NCBI GenBank assembly: GCA_033398695.1
Contig: CM065803.1
Location: 43,267,501-43,331,500, forward strand
Length of the DNA stretch: 64,000 bases
DNA from: Orobanche coerulescens
Lineage: Eukaryota; Streptophyta; Magnoliopsida; Lamiales; Orobanchaceae
Direction of reading: 5' to 3'
Shown here: positions 12,010 to 23,411 of the stretch, piece after piece
Numbering within the stretch: the first letter of the stretch is position 1
How the letters are laid out: each line of letters opens with the position of its first letter
Translations under genes and position numbers: made by a program
The notes under the pieces: model-generated
Told to the model about the DNA's origin: nothing
The model's database searches: none
Seen by the model: only the letters and a program-made list of their open reading frames with translations

Positions 12010-13434
12010 ATGGCACCTTCAGAGATGGCCGAGCTGAAGAAGCAGTTGAGTGAGCTCCTTGAGTCGGGTTATATTCGACCGAGCGCTTCGCCTTGGGGCC
12101 CACCGGTCCTGTTTGTGCGTAATAAGGATGGTTCACTGTGTTTGTGTATCGACTATCGCGAACTAAACAAGGTGACCATCAAGAACAAGTATCCCTTGCC
12201 GAGAATTGATGACTTGTTCGATCAGTTGCAGGGAGCGGCGGTGTTCTCAAAGATTGATTTGAGATCGGGGTACTATCAGCTCCGGGTGAGGGAGTCCGAT
12301 GTGCCGAAAATAGCTTTTCGGACGAGATACGGACATTATGAGTTTGTAGTTATGCCTTTCGGGTTAACTAATGCGCCGGCGGTGTTCATGCAGTTGATGA
12401 ACAAAGTCTTTATTGAGTATCTGGATAAGTGTGTCATCGTCTTCATTGACGATATTTTTATCTATTCGAGGAATGAGGAAGAGCATGCCCATCATTTGCG
12501 GACAGTGTTAGACATTTTGAGGAGCGAGCAACTCTATGCGAAGTTCTCGAAATGTGAGTTCTGGCTGAAGGAAGTGATGTTTTTAGGTCACGTGATTTCA
12601 GCCGAGGGAGTTCGTGTGGATCCGCAGAAAATTGAGGCAGTGTTGGATTGGGCACCGCCCACGAATGTGAAGGAGATCCGTAGTTTCTTGGGTTTAGCTG
12701 GCTACTACCGTAGGTTCGTCGAGGGTTTCTCGAAACTGGCTCGACCACTTACACAGTTGCTCCAGAAATCCGAGAAGTTCGTCTGGAATGACGAGAGGCA
12801 GTCGAGTTTTGAGGAGCTGAAGAGGCGTTTGACTTCAGCCCCGATTTTGACGTTGCCATGTGGCAACGAGGGTTTTGCCGTTTATAGTGATGCTTTGGGT
12901 CAGGGTCTTGGGTGCGTATTGATGCAGCACGGAAAGACTATTGCCTATGCGTCGAGACAGTTGAGGCCGTATGAGATGAACTACCCTACTCATGATTTGG
13001 AGTTAATGGCAGTTGTTTTTGCGCTCAAGATTTGGCGTCACTACCTTTTCGGCTCTACATGTCAGATTTTTACCGATCATAAAAGTCTGAAATACATATT
13101 CACTCAGTGGGAGTTGAATATGAGACAGAGGAGGTGGTTAGAGCTGATTAAGGATTATGACCTCGAAATCCTTTATCATCCGGGCAAGGCGAACGTCGTG
13201 GCCGACGCCTTGAGTCGGAAACCGATTGCGTTGCGAACGCTTGAGGTCCTTACGTCTCAGTCTGAGCTTCGGCGGGCTTTGATTGAGTTTGATGTTGAGG
13301 TTTTGTTGCCTGGGGCTGTCGGGCAACTTTGTGCTTTAGAGGTTTCGTCGTCTTTAATCGATGAGATTAAGCTGAAGCAGTTAGAGGATCCGATGATTAC
13401 TCAAATCCGAGAGAACGTTCTTAAGGGAAAGTAG
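12010..13434 (+). pseudogene. Reverse transcriptase and RNase H of element A
   Basis: An open stretch of 474 codons. RT motifs: [10 protein letters not shown] near residue 45, [15 protein letters not shown] near 80, and the catalytic [10 protein letters not shown] near 145. RNase H starts near 285 with [11 protein letters not shown] and continues with [15 protein letters not shown] and VADALSRK, so all four acidic residues are present. Bounded by in-frame stops at both ends (11992-11994 and 13432-13434), so it cannot be made as part of a full gag-pol without readthrough. Confidence 0.95.
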
Positions 13435-13443
13435 CCTGGGTTT

Positions 13444-14784
13444 GTGATTCATGAGGATGGTGTTTTGAGATTCCAGAGTCGACTTTGTGTACCGAACGAC
13501 TTAGAGTTGAGACAGAGTATTCTGCGCGAGGCCCATGCTACACCTTACTCCGTTCATCCTGGTTCGAGTAAGATGTACAATGACCTAAGGAGAAATTTCT
13601 GGTGGAATGATATGAAGGAAGAGGTCGCGCAGTTTGTGGCGAGATGTTTGACTTGTCAGCAGGTTAATATCGAGCATCAGCGACCGGCTGGATTATTGCA
13701 GTCACTTCCCGTTCCAGAATGGAAATGGGAAGACATATCTATGGACTTCATTACGAGTTTGCCGAGATCGAGATCGGGCATGAATATGGTTTGGGTGATT
13801 GTCGACCGCCTGACTAAGTCGGCACATTTTCTGGGCATCAAGGATACTTGGGGCCCAGAGAAGTTAGGTCGTGTGTTTATCGCGCAGATTGTGAGGCTTC
13901 ACGGTACTCCGAAGACTATCGTTTCGGATCGTGATGGCCGTTTTGTATCGCACTTCTGGCAGGCGGTGCAAAAGGCGTTGGGCACTCGTTTGCGTTTGAG
14001 TACCTCTTTTCATCCTCAGTCGGATGGACAGTCGGAACGCACTATCCAGACGTTCGAGGGTATGTTGCGTGCGTGCGCTCTTGATTGGAGCAGCGACTGG
14101 GAGGAGCATTTGCCATTAATCGAATTCACGTACAACAATAGTTGGCACGCATCGATTCGGATGGCACCGTATGAAGCACTTTATGGGCGACGATGCCGAT
14201 CACCAATTTGTTGGAATGAGGCATCCGACTTGGTCGGGACCGAGCCGGATGTCGTTTTAGAGACGAGACGGAAGATAGAATTAATCCGGGAACGGATGTT
14301 GACTGCCCAGAGTCGACAGAAGTCATATGCCTATGTCCGTCGTCGACCTTTAGAATTCGCTGTGGGAGACCATGTTTTGCTGAAGGTGTCACCGACAAGA
14401 GGAGTTTTCCGTTTTGGGAAGAAGGGGAAGTTGAGTCCGAGATTTATTGGACCCTTCGAGATTCTTGAGCGAGTCGGTGGGTTAGCATATCGTTTGGCAT
14501 TGCGCCCAGCCCTGAGTCATGTTCATAGCGTTTTTCATGTTTCCCAGCTGAGGAAATATGTCCCGGATCCGAGTCACGTCATCGATTATGGTGAGATTGA
14601 TGTCGTCGAGGATATTACTTTTGAAGAGCAGCCTTTGAAGATTTTGGAGCATCGTGAGAAACAACTGAGGCATAAGACCATTCCCTTAGTCAAGGTGCAG
14701 TGGTCGAGACACGGTGTCGAGGAGGCAACTTGGGAAACCGAGGATAACATGCGTGCTAGGTACCCTGAGTTGTTTGTTTCTTAA
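13444..14784 (+). CDS. Integrase with C-terminal chromodomain of element A
   Basis: Continuous for 446 codons after the stop at 13434. The zinc-binding HHCC region covers about residues 30-80 (HATPYSVHPG, CLTCQQ). The catalytic core has D in SMDFITSLP, D in VSDRDGRF and E in [10 protein letters not shown]. The tail, about residues 385-445, reads [17 protein letters not shown] and EATWETE and ends YPELF, a chromodomain of the Tekay type, thought to guide insertion into heterochromatin. The domain itself looks intact, but it has no start codon of its own known to be used. Confidence 0.9.
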   Translation: MIHEDGVLRFQSRLCVPNDLELRQSILREAHATPYSVHPGSSKMYNDLRRNFWWNDMKEEVAQFVARCLTCQQVNIEHQRPAGLLQSLPVPEWKWEDISMDFITSLPRSRSGMNMVWVIVDRLTKSAHFLGIKDTWGPEKLGRVFIAQIVRLHGTPKTIVSDRDGRFVSHFWQAVQKALGTRLRLSTSFHPQSDGQSERTIQTFEGMLRACALDWSSDWEEHLPLIEFTYNNSWHASIRMAPYEALYGRRCRSPICWNEASDLVGTEPDVVLETRRKIELIRERMLTAQSRQKSYAYVRRRPLEFAVGDHVLLKVSPTRGVFRFGKKGKLSPRFIGPFEILERVGGLAYRLALRPALSHVHSVFHVSQLRKYVPDPSHVIDYGEIDVVEDITFEEQPLKILEHREKQLRHKTIPLVKVQWSRHGVEEATWETEDNMRARYPELFVS

Positions 14785-14819
14785 GTTTCGGGACGAAACT
14801 AATTTTTACAGGGGTAGAA
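14783..14819 (+). other. Hairpin GTTTCGGGACGAAAC and polypurine tract of element A
   Basis: Right after the integrase stop lies GTTTCGGGACGAAAC, a perfect 6-bp stem with a GGA loop, followed by a T-rich run and the polypurine tract ACAGGGGTAGAA ending at 14819, where the LTR begins. The same arrangement occurs in D, E and F. Confidence 0.85.
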
Positions 14820-16801
14820 TGTAATATCCGCATTTTTCTTTCCCTTGTATTTTCATTTCAGTGTATTTCTCGATCGTAGTGACCCTCGTGTATCTTTCAG
14901 TGTATCCTTCCTGTCATCTATTGAACTGTATTCTCGTTATTGTTGTGCGGAACCGCCGTTTCGGGGTTTCCGTGGATCCATTTCGTGTTATTGGTTCCCA
15001 AATGTTGATTCCTATTGCTTTTATTCTCTTCCTGGATCATTTTTCATCATTTTGGGACCCAAAGGGGGTGCGGGCCGCGGCACAAGGAGTGTGCGCCGCG
15101 GCACACCCAATTTCCAGTTTTTGGTCGAGCGGACTGTACTGTGTGCCGCGGCGCACCCGTCCGGTGCCGCGGCACAGTGCCGAGTCAGGACCGCGGCACA
15201 CCCGTCCGGTGCCGCGGCACACTCGTGTGGCATTTTCGGCCAAAACCCGACTGTACCGGGTGCCGCGGCACACGCCGGCTGAGCCGCGGCACACTGCCAA
15301 ACCCTAGGAGCAGTTTTTGGGCTTGTTCCGCGGCACACCTCGGCTGATCCGCGGCACACAATGCGGTCAACCCTATAATTGTGTTGTTTTGAGCGAGAGC
15401 AGCCCATTTTCTTTCTTCTTCTTCCATTTACGCGAGAGAGAGTGAGAGAGGAGGAGAGCTTCTCATCATTCATCAATTGGGGGTCGATTTTCATCATTCT
15501 TCTTCGATTGTGAAGCCCGGATAATCAATCTAACACTTGTTCTACGGATCTTGATACTTGAATCTTCAAAGGTAATATCTCTTGGAACCCTACCTTTTGG
15601 ATAATTGGGGATTTTGGGGTTTTAGTCCGATTCTTTCCGTTTTGTTGGTGGATTCGTGATGAATACGATTAATATTGTTAGTATTATTAACTTTCCTACG
15701 GATTCATGGTATATTTTGTAGTTTTTACGGAATCGAGAGGGTTTGGTTGTGGTCCGCCCTCGTTGTTATTTTTGTACGAATATACATGAATCGTAGGCGG
15801 GTTGTCGAGTGTATTCCATTTCCGTGTTCGTCTAGAGTTGGTTGTAATTATGTTCTTCGAATCGTTAGGTTCGGTTCCGTTGGTTCTTAGCGTTCGTCGG
15901 TGATTATCCTTTCCGTTCGTTGCGTCATCAATTACTCAAGGCAAGTATTTTTGGAAACCTTTATGCTTAACGTGGAATGGTAATGTATTTTGTGTGTGAT
16001 TTGCTCACCTCGGGTTGGTCCGACGGGATCACGGAGGGAATCCAAAGGGTTGAGTCCTGGATTCATGAGTTTGTTTAGCTAGCCAGCTCGGGAGGGTCCT
16101 TAGAGGCCTCGGGCGGGATCTATGATATTACTCTGTTCCCAAGGCGATGCACGTGCGTGTTTTGTTTTATAATATGGCCAGCTCGGGAGGGTCCTTAGAG
16201 GCCTCGGGCGGGATCTATGATATTACTCTGTTCCCAAGGCAAATTGTTTGACTGTTTGTTTCCGGAAAAGACATGTCTGGTTTTAACTTTTGAAATTGAT
16301 ATTGGTGCATGTACTATGAAATGTGTAAGCGATTGGTTTGCCTTGATTACTTGTACTAGCGTAATTGCTAACCCCTTTGGGGACCCGTTTTGGGGAAATT
16401 ATTGTTATGGATTTCAGGTTACGACTATCCGAACGAGCGGGCACCGGGACAGTACGAGGATGTTGGCCTGGGTCGTTGACATGTGCATTTGGGTCTTTTT
16501 ATTTCTCTTGTCCATTCCGATTTGGTTGTTCTCACAATTATAAATTTATAGATTGTACTCGCGAGTACTTAGGATTTTCAATTCAAACTCCGTATTGTAT
16601 TACTTTAAAATTGTTACATTGTCGGTTGATGCTTATTTCGCCGGTTGTCCCGGGCGTATCTTTTTATGTTATATCATTTTAATGGTTGTCCCCACTAACC
16701 GAGATGGTTAGTCGAGTGGAGTTTTCTTGTTTGTAGCCTGGTGGGTCCCACGTAGGGGTCCACGACGCTGTAATATACTCTGAATATCTCGGGGTGTTAC
16801 A
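14820..16801 (+). repeat. 3' LTR of element A
   Basis: Starts TGTAATATCC at 14820 and ends GGTGTTACA at 16801, followed by the target repeat CTGAA (16802-16806). It carries about ten copies of the CCGCGG palindrome (15073-15359), the 95-bp-period duplication (16082, 16177) and the two-hairpin motif (16357-16382). Confidence 0.95.
15073..15359. repeat. Palindrome array in the 3' LTR of element A
   Basis: About ten copies of GCCGCGGCAC, most extended to GTGCCGCGGCAC. Better preserved than the 5' array; for example the copy at about 15094 corresponds to the decayed GCCACAAGACAC in the 5' LTR. Confidence 0.9.
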
Positions 16802-16806
16802 CTGAA

Positions 16807-17337
16807 TGCCCGGGTCGCCACGAGGGATCACTCCCTAGGCGGCTGAATACGGAGTCGTCCCGCCTTACGAGAGCCTTTTCCTGCGGCTCGGGGCTTTCTG
16901 TCGATTTCTCAACATATATCCCCTTGAGCTTTCGCTTGCCTGCTCGGCGGATGGCTGACGGAGTAATGGTGGGCGAGTCGCATGCCCTCCGCGCTCCCTG
17001 AGGATGGCTATAGCCTCCTCAATCTGTTCCGCGGTCTGGAACTGATCGAGTGAGAGGCTGGGACCGTCCCTCGGGGGCGGGAGTGAGAGTCTAGCGTTGC
17101 CGCGGTCGCCTTCCGCCGTAGGATGGGATTCGGTCTGGGCCGGAATGAGATGTTCGGCATATCGCAGGGTGGCTCTTTTGGAGGTCGTGGCAGATGTCAT
17201 GTTTCTGAAGGCTTTTCTTTGAAGAACAGTGAGTGTTTCTTCAAGTATATGCCCCGGAGAACAGTGAGTGTTCTTCGAGACGGTCGGAATAAAAATGAAA
17301 GTTCGAATGTTCAAGCGCCCTTCTTCTAGCGACAATT
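16807..17337 (-). pseudogene. Tat gag N-terminus and leader, right of element A
   Basis: Minus-strand reading from 17335 includes a likely gag start at 17200 (MTSATTSKRATLRYAEH), followed by a polar, Pro/Arg-rich stretch ending RRKRLS at 16865. It joins the gag at 7959 once element A is removed. Between 17337 and about 17310 the minus strand reads TGTCGCTAGAAGAAGGG just after the LTR, a putative primer-binding site whose tRNA I cannot name with confidence. Confidence 0.7.
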
Positions 17338-18262
17338 GTTGTTACCCGAAATATTATCCGGAGATGATATTGCTGGAATGGTCGAGTAACAAACAAATGC
17401 GAGAACACTTCCGTGGGAAAATAAATAACACAAGATTTGCCGGGGTTGTTAGTCCCGGGCTTGAATGCTCTCGCGAGATGTTATTAATATAAATACTTTG
17501 GAGTACAAATATTAATGTTAGAATACTATTACAATGAGTGTAAAGATTCTAGTTATCTTAGCAATAGAGCGTGAAGATTGCCGGAAGAACCAGATATGAA
17601 GCTCTGTGAGTTCTTGCTTTTGATGTTCTATATATGCGAATGAGTTTGTTTCTCAATGGATTTCACTGTGTTAGTGTATCAATTCGTAATATGAGTCCAC
17701 TGTTTTCTCTGTATCTTTTTCACTACTCTTTGGCCACTGTTGGATGCCTCCTATTTATAGGAGAAGGGGTTGTTGGGTCCTCTCCGGAGATCGCGGACGA
17801 CCACCGTTTTCTATATTAGAATAAGGTGGGCGATCGTCCCGTCACGTGGGACTGTTCTCTTGAAGTCCGAGGCTGCTGCTGGCAGCCAGCTGTGCGAGCC
17901 AATGGAAACCTGCACGCGTCCTGAGTCGCTATCTAGGGAGGACCCACCTTGTACCTTTCGGCGGTCCTGTCGGTAGGTGAGAGGTTGGTGACAGGCTGGG
18001 GTCAAAGGCCTTATCTTGCGGCACCTTTTGCGGATCATGCGGGCCTACGTCCGAGATTCGGCCTTCGAAGACTTTGACGGGTGTCGGATTCACATGCAGT
18101 ATGTGACGATCGTCTGCAGTCAGATATCATTGGCGATCGCCAGATGCCTAAAGACGATCGCCTTGGACACCAATCGCTAGGTGCTTGCACAGCGCCCGTC
18201 TTCTTTGACTGGCTCCCGACCATCATGACGATCGCCATCGAGGCGTATAAATCGCCACACAA
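17338..18262 (-). mobile_element. 5' LTR of the Tat element
   Basis: On the plus strand it begins TGTTGTTACCCG (LTR 3' end) and ends near 18262 in a CA-rich run; the right border is approximate to about 10 bases. A minus-strand TATA box CTATAAATAGG lies near 17750-17760. Upstream of it in transcription direction are palindromes centred on CGATCG. No second LTR is present to confirm length. Confidence 0.7.
17828..18236. repeat. CGATCG-centred palindromes in the Tat LTR promoter
   Basis: GACGATCGTC at 18105-18114, the 12-bp perfect palindrome TGGCGATCGCCA at 18131-18142, GACGATCGCC at 18153-18162 and 18227-18236, and GGGCGATCGTCCC at 17828-17840. All are upstream of the TATA box in the sense of minus-strand transcription. 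Confidence 0.85.
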
Positions 18263-18905
18263 CACACACACAACAGATAAAAATTACAGTAGAAAATACA
18301 TCTGCAGCGGAAAAATAATAGCCAGTAAAGAATACTCGATTCCCAAAAATAATGTCATAGCGAGTATCACCTAGGAAACTCATCTCTCCACAACCGCTAC
18401 TAGCTTGATCTCCGAGTACCTAAAAATAAAATCCACGACGGGGTTAGCCACAATACTCAATAATGATAACGATCACATCACATAAATAATTACATACCAA
18501 TGTAATATCATAGTAAGATTACCACCAACGTAATCTTACCGTCATAACCTTACCAATCCATAGCAATCCATATCAAATCAATCCTTACCATAATCCACAC
18601 TTCACCTCCTCAAATGACGAAATGAACTCAACTACAACCATCCGTACTGTATTCAAACAATACCAAGAATCCTCAAAACATCATCATAACTCATAAGCGT
18701 GAAATAGTCCATCTTTGCCAAATCCTGTCTGTCGGATTGCATTGTCAAATATCAATTTGGAATAGAAACCAATAACACACTATATATCTGTAGATCAACT
18801 ACCACAAAACAGTGATAACAAATCCCGAAACATCAGCGTACAGTCCGAATGCTCATACAATCAATAACCATGATCAACCAAAACATCAACTAAGAATATC
18901 ATCAC

Positions 18906-19120
18906 CATGATAAACTCCAATACGACCAACAATGGATCAACAATAACCGAGAATACCCTCAACATGGTAAACTCCAAACAAGATCAACAAAGGATCAACA
19001 ATACCCGGGAATACCCTCAACATGGTAAACTCCAAACACGATCAACAAAGAATCAACAATACCCGAGAATACCCTCAACATGGTAAAATCCAAACACGAT
19101 CAACAAAGGATCACAAGGAA
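18906..19120. repeat. Tandem repeat, period ~58 bp, about 4 copies
   Basis: Units begin CATGGTAAACTCCAAAC or close variants at 18906, 18963, 19021 and 19079 (spacing 57, 58, 58). Each contains GATCAACAA and ACCCTCAA. It lies inside the degraded LTR. Confidence 0.85.
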
Positions 19121-20107
19121 ATAATCCCGACTGTCGAACATACCCCTCGGGCGTATGAACAACCAGTCGCAAACCGTCGAACATACCCTACCATAAATGG
19201 AGGATGAACGACCAATCAATATGGCTCAAAGATGGATGTCACAGTACGCCCGATCCGGAAATGTGTCCCTGCACAAGCCACCCCGGGTATCGATTAAAGA
19301 CACATGTGGTCTTGTACCTAATCAGTCTCACGAAGTACGTCTCGTGTGCACTGCTCAATGTGATGATATGAACCCATCACATGACTATACGTGCCCGCCC
19401 TGAAAATCCTACACATAACCAATCGGCATGCAGATATGATTCCAGATATGTCACGATGCAACATGACAATGAAACTCAAAGAATCACATATCCAATAAGG
19501 ATCAAAAGACTCACCAAAGTGAACAAAGAAAAACTGACAAAGAAAAATCGACACGACTAATCAATATCTAAAACAACAATCCTGGTGTCATGATCCCCAA
19601 TTAACTATCAACACGATCAACGATCTCAATACAATCATCCCTGGGATCATCATCCCTCAATGAAACAATAAATACGAATTCTAATATACGAAACATCATC
19701 GTACAACATATACAATGATCCACCAGAATAATTATCCTCATAACTGAACAATACTTACATTACCTCAAAGCCGAAGACAATATCCTTTCCACTAACAAAC
19801 ATCCCTGAACGAATACACAATTATACGAATAATCTCAAATAAGGTACCGTCCATTCAATACCAATAAACCTTTATCCCGATATCCACGTCTTCACGATAA
19901 CTACCCTCGATATCCGACATTCCGTATCATAGATCAAGGATAACTCACATCTCTGTTTTCAATCATACACAATTAAATCATATACCTTATGATTTATTCC
20001 AAACTAGAGCACAGTATACAAACCATCATCCCGACAATTTATATTTCTAATATCATTGCTATATGAATTATAAATGAAATGAAAACGAAACTATTCATCA
20101 AATATTA

Positions 20108-21382
20108 TACGTACAGGCACGCTAGCGTACGCTAACTTCATCAATAGCGTGCGCTACCTGTTCCCAGAATACAGACAGTATAGTTTTTGCCATTTTGTGC
20201 ATAACTCACTCATCCGGACTCCGATTAACTCACCGTTTGAACCATTAGAAAGATAACTCGATGCTTTATCATACTGTTATGTTTCATAATTTTTGTAGTT
20301 TTCAAGAATCGGTGGTAATTTTTCCAAAATAGAACCTTATACACATTACTTTCCAAACAAATGTCCAAATCTTATTTCCACTAACATTTCAACATATAAT
20401 TTTCTTAATCATATCATATACACAAAGAATCATAATCACTTGCATGTTCATCATCATACGAAGTAAACAATAACAACAACATCAAAAATCCGAAATGAAG
20501 GGAGATATTAACCAACATATCTCTTGAAGAAGAACAACACCATTCAAAACCACACGAATCATATCAATATCTGCATTTCAACAATATCATCAACATATCT
20601 CAGTAATCCATCTCATAATCATATACTCATCAGCTCATATACATGACGATTATCAACTCAAGAACATCATATACAATCCAAAACGAACCAAAGTGAAGAG
20701 TAATTACCTCTTTGAAGGAATGGATTGAATCCCAAGGTTGAATCTATTTCCAATCACTTCCAAGCTCCAATGTTGTTAGAGACGATCAACTCAAGTGTTT
20801 GGAACCTCAAACTTCTCTCTAAGAACTCTCTCTATCGAAATAAGGGAAAGAAAATAGACGAAATGCATCTTAACACCCGTATGTCCATTTATATATTGCA
20901 CATTACTAGCGTGCGCTAAAACTTGTATTGAGCGTGCGCTAAAACTTGTATTTAGCGTGCGCTACATCCCTACCGTGCGTTATCCTTCCTTGATAGCGTG
21001 CGCTATCGAAGTCCAAAGGCTACTACCTTGCTTCGCACATCAGCTTACGTATGTAATGCCCATGCAATAACATACGTAAATACTCTGTCTAGCGTACACA
21101 ATTCTTCAAACTTAGAATGCGCTAATCGTAGTTGACTTACTACAGTCTGCACCTACCCCGAAGATGCCTGAGTCCCACATGCCGAAAGCACCCGCGATTA
21201 CCGGGATTCTCTACTTTAGCGTGCGCTAACCTTAGAATATAGCGTGCGCTAGTCCTTCATAGCAAACATTCGTTGACCTTATCGGAACATGCACCGAAAG
21301 TGATCTGACGAAGCCAATATTCCTTTGTCCGATCTACATTTAGCGTGCGCTATTCACTTATACTTAGCGTGCGCTAACGTGG
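20108..21382. repeat. TAGCGTGCGCTA word clusters in the degraded LTR
   Basis: About eleven copies, in two clusters: 20108-20160, and 20905-21382 (for example 20909, 20935, 20957, 20993, 21215, 21240, 21342, 21366). The core is the reverse complement of the TAGCGCACGCTA word in D, E and F, consistent with the opposite orientation. Confidence 0.85.
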
Positions 21383-21685
21383 TTGTACTTAGCCATTTTC
21401 ATCTATTATTGTCCAACGTCTCGACATACAGAATATGAACATACGGCATACTGAATACATGTACTCAATTCAATAATATTATCATACGATATACCCGATA
21501 TCAAAATTAAAACCACCTGATAAACGATATCCTCAATTATAACTGTCAACCAATCACGTCAATTGTACTAATACAACTGTCTCAGTTCTCAAATTATTTT
21601 ATCCATACTGTATAGACACCAAGCTATCCAGTATATCTCAGATAAAATAATGTGAAAAAATTATACTGAAAATCCAGATATTACA

Positions 21686-22049
21686 TAAAGTCCCTCTCGA
21701 GATGCAATAAAATATAGATTACACAACCTATAACAACGTCTCCGTCTATTATAAATTATCTAACTCCAAAATACTCAAAAGATTAAATATCATCATAGTT
21801 TACCACCGATTTCTCAATCTCGTAATTAACTATGTCAAATACTCGAAACCTATTAATGTCCTCTTCTCTCAAATTATGAGCAATTAAGTTTAACATGTAA
21901 AAACATTGATAAAGTGTCCTAACATGAATTAAAATCAAGTATTTGATAAAGAAAACACACTAGATATATATAATCAACAATCCCTCAAAATCATAGCAAA
22001 GGAACGTACTCCCATGTCCGGAATCTTACAAGTTTGGCCGGACATGGTA
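21686..22049. other. Unassigned AT-rich stretch with one perfect hairpin
   Basis: No reading frame or known repeat recognised. CATGTCCGG (22013-22021) and CCGGACATG (22038-22046) form a perfect 9-bp inverted repeat with a 16-base loop. Confidence 0.5.
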
Positions 22050-22830
22050 ATGAAAGAAAGATTAATAATCATCATGTTCATGCTAAATAAATAACAAAAA
22101 TGAGTAAAAGATAGGAAGAAGATTAAACTCGGATGGTGTCTTGAGCACTCAAGCCTTCAAGTGTTCTTGATGTGTTCTTCCTTGCACTTCCTTCAAAATC
22201 TCCTTCTTTTGGTAAGTTCTCTCTCAAATCATATGTTTTTCTCTCTCTCCAACTCCTCCATTCTCAGAATATCTTTCTAAGTCCATTCTAGAGCTTTTTT
22301 ATCAACCCAAAAACCAAAAATTCTTGTTCAAACTGTGCACAAACTTCAACAAAGTTGTTTGACTCAGAAAAGTGACACGGCCCGTGTCATAGTGTTCTAA
22401 AATTTGCAAATGGTTCTGTACAAGCAACCCGACCGTGTTATATGGCATGGTCGAGCCAGTGACACGGCGCGTGTTAAATGACACGGCCGAGTCCGTGTTG
22501 GTCCGTTTTGACTCCATTTTTCCTTCTTTTTCGGCTTGATCTTTTATTTCCGCATTGCTTGATATGTATTGGGGATTGAGACTTCGTTCTTGCTTGATAA
22601 TGTTCCTAAAACACCTATATTGACTCTATTTTTCCTTCTTATTCGGCTTGATCTTTCATTTCTGCATTGCTTGATATGTATTGGGATTGAGACTTCATTC
22701 TTGTTTGATAATGTTCTTAAAACACCTATAAAATCAAATAAAACGTACCCAAGCATGATCGAGTCCAACAAACACAATATGAGCACAAAGGACACAATTC
22801 TACATATTTTGGGATCTTAAAATTCGGAAA
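22050..22830. repeat. Probable LTR fragment with GACACGGCCCGTGTC words
   Basis: GC-rich quasi-palindromes GACACGGCCCGTGTC (near 22373), ACACGGCGCGTGT (near 22463) and ACACGGCC (near 22483) stand out in AT-rich DNA, followed by a 112-bp tandem duplication (22508-22731). Such words are typical of plant LTR promoters, but no LTR ends, primer site or coding sequence are visible. Family unknown. Confidence 0.4.
22508..22731. repeat. 112-bp tandem duplication
   Basis: Two copies beginning TTGACTC (22508, 22620) and ending AACACCTATA, about 93% identical by eye. Minor differences include GGGGATT/GGGATT and CGTTCTTGC/CATTCTTGT. Confidence 0.9.
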
Positions 22831-22900
22831 AACCTTCTAAAAATATGTGTAAAAATGAATGTTACCGGTTTGAAACATGAATCAAAACTACTAGTATTTC

Positions 22901-22904
22901 CGCC

Positions 22905-22962
<58 letters not shown>

Positions 22963-22973
22963 CCACCACCACC
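22901..22973. repeat. (CAC)n(CAT)n(CAC)n compound microsatellite
   Basis: Pure trinucleotide tract: CAC/ACC units, then about 14 CAT units, then CAC units again. No coding frame around it. Confidence 0.95.
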
Positions 22974-23300
22974 GAACAGAGAAGAATAGCCAAGGAGAAA
23001 AAAAGTAAGAATGAAAGGAAATAATTAAAAAACATAAACGATTTTCTGAAAAAAAGAAAAGAAAAAACAAATTAAAGTCTCTGAAGTCACTACATATTCA
23101 AAACTAAGGGGGTGTATTGGTTCTGGAATCCGTGGGATTTAGTGGAGTTCAAAACGTTTGTGGATTTTGTGGATTTATTAATTCCACAAACTCCACACAG
23201 AGTTTGACAGACTTTTTGTGATTGAATTACATGGATTTTCATCTACTTTCTAGATATGTGAAATCTAGCTCAAGTCATGAAACAAGAACCAGATAGCCTC

Positions 23301-23301
23301 A

Positions 23302-23332
<31 letters not shown>

Positions 23333-23411
23333 CATAAATAATAATATTAATAATAATAAATAATAATTATAATAATAAATACACTAATAATAACAATAAT
23401 AATAATAAATT
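23301..23411. repeat. AAT-rich microsatellite
   Basis: Imperfect (AAT)n tract inside the left arm of the Harbinger-like element. Confidence 0.9.

Larger units (their letters stand above)
7965..16801 (+). mobile_element. Tekay-type chromovirus, element A, complete with both LTRs
   Basis: 8.8 kb Ty3/gypsy element with LTRs of 1975 bp (7965-9939) and 1982 bp (14820-16801), both starting TG and ending CA. It has a 5-bp target repeat CTGAA, a tRNA-iMet-type primer site, gag, protease, RT-RNase H, integrase with a C-terminal chromodomain, and a polypurine tract. The chromodomain and long LTRs place it in the Tekay/Del group. Coding is broken by a deletion in protease, a stop at 11992-11994 and a stop at 13432-13434. 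It is inserted in the gag of the Tat element in opposite orientation. Confidence 0.95.
3663..18262 (-). mobile_element. Ty3/gypsy Tat-type retrotransposon, 3' truncated, split by element A
   Basis: Going leftwards from 18262: one LTR, putative primer site, gag, protease, RT, RNase H and a second RNase H, then an abrupt end at 3663. The order RT-RNase H-second RNase H is the hallmark of the Tat lineage. Integrase and the other LTR are missing. Tekay element A is inserted in gag at 7965-16801. Excluding A and one copy of its target repeat, about 5.8 kb of this element remains. Confidence 0.85.
18263..21685 (-). mobile_element. Degraded minus-strand Tekay-like LTR, left end missing
   Basis: On the minus strand it opens TGTAATATCTGG at 21685, as other Tekay LTRs here do. 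It carries many TAGCGTGCGCTA words (20108-20160 and 20905-21382), and near 18440 the minus strand reads GGCTAACCCC, matching the two-hairpin region of the other LTRs. The expected end GTGTTACA is absent because the sequence meets the Tat LTR at about 18262. No gag or pol is adjacent, so it is a solo or truncated LTR. At ~3.4 kb it is longer than the others. Confidence 0.65.

Noticed and set aside
19022..19207. Small ORF with a repeated residue pattern
   Set aside because: It is produced by the 58-bp tandem repeat in the degraded LTR.
22901..22973. His-rich coding tract from the CAT/CAC repeat
   Set aside because: No open frame of useful length around it; a plain microsatellite.
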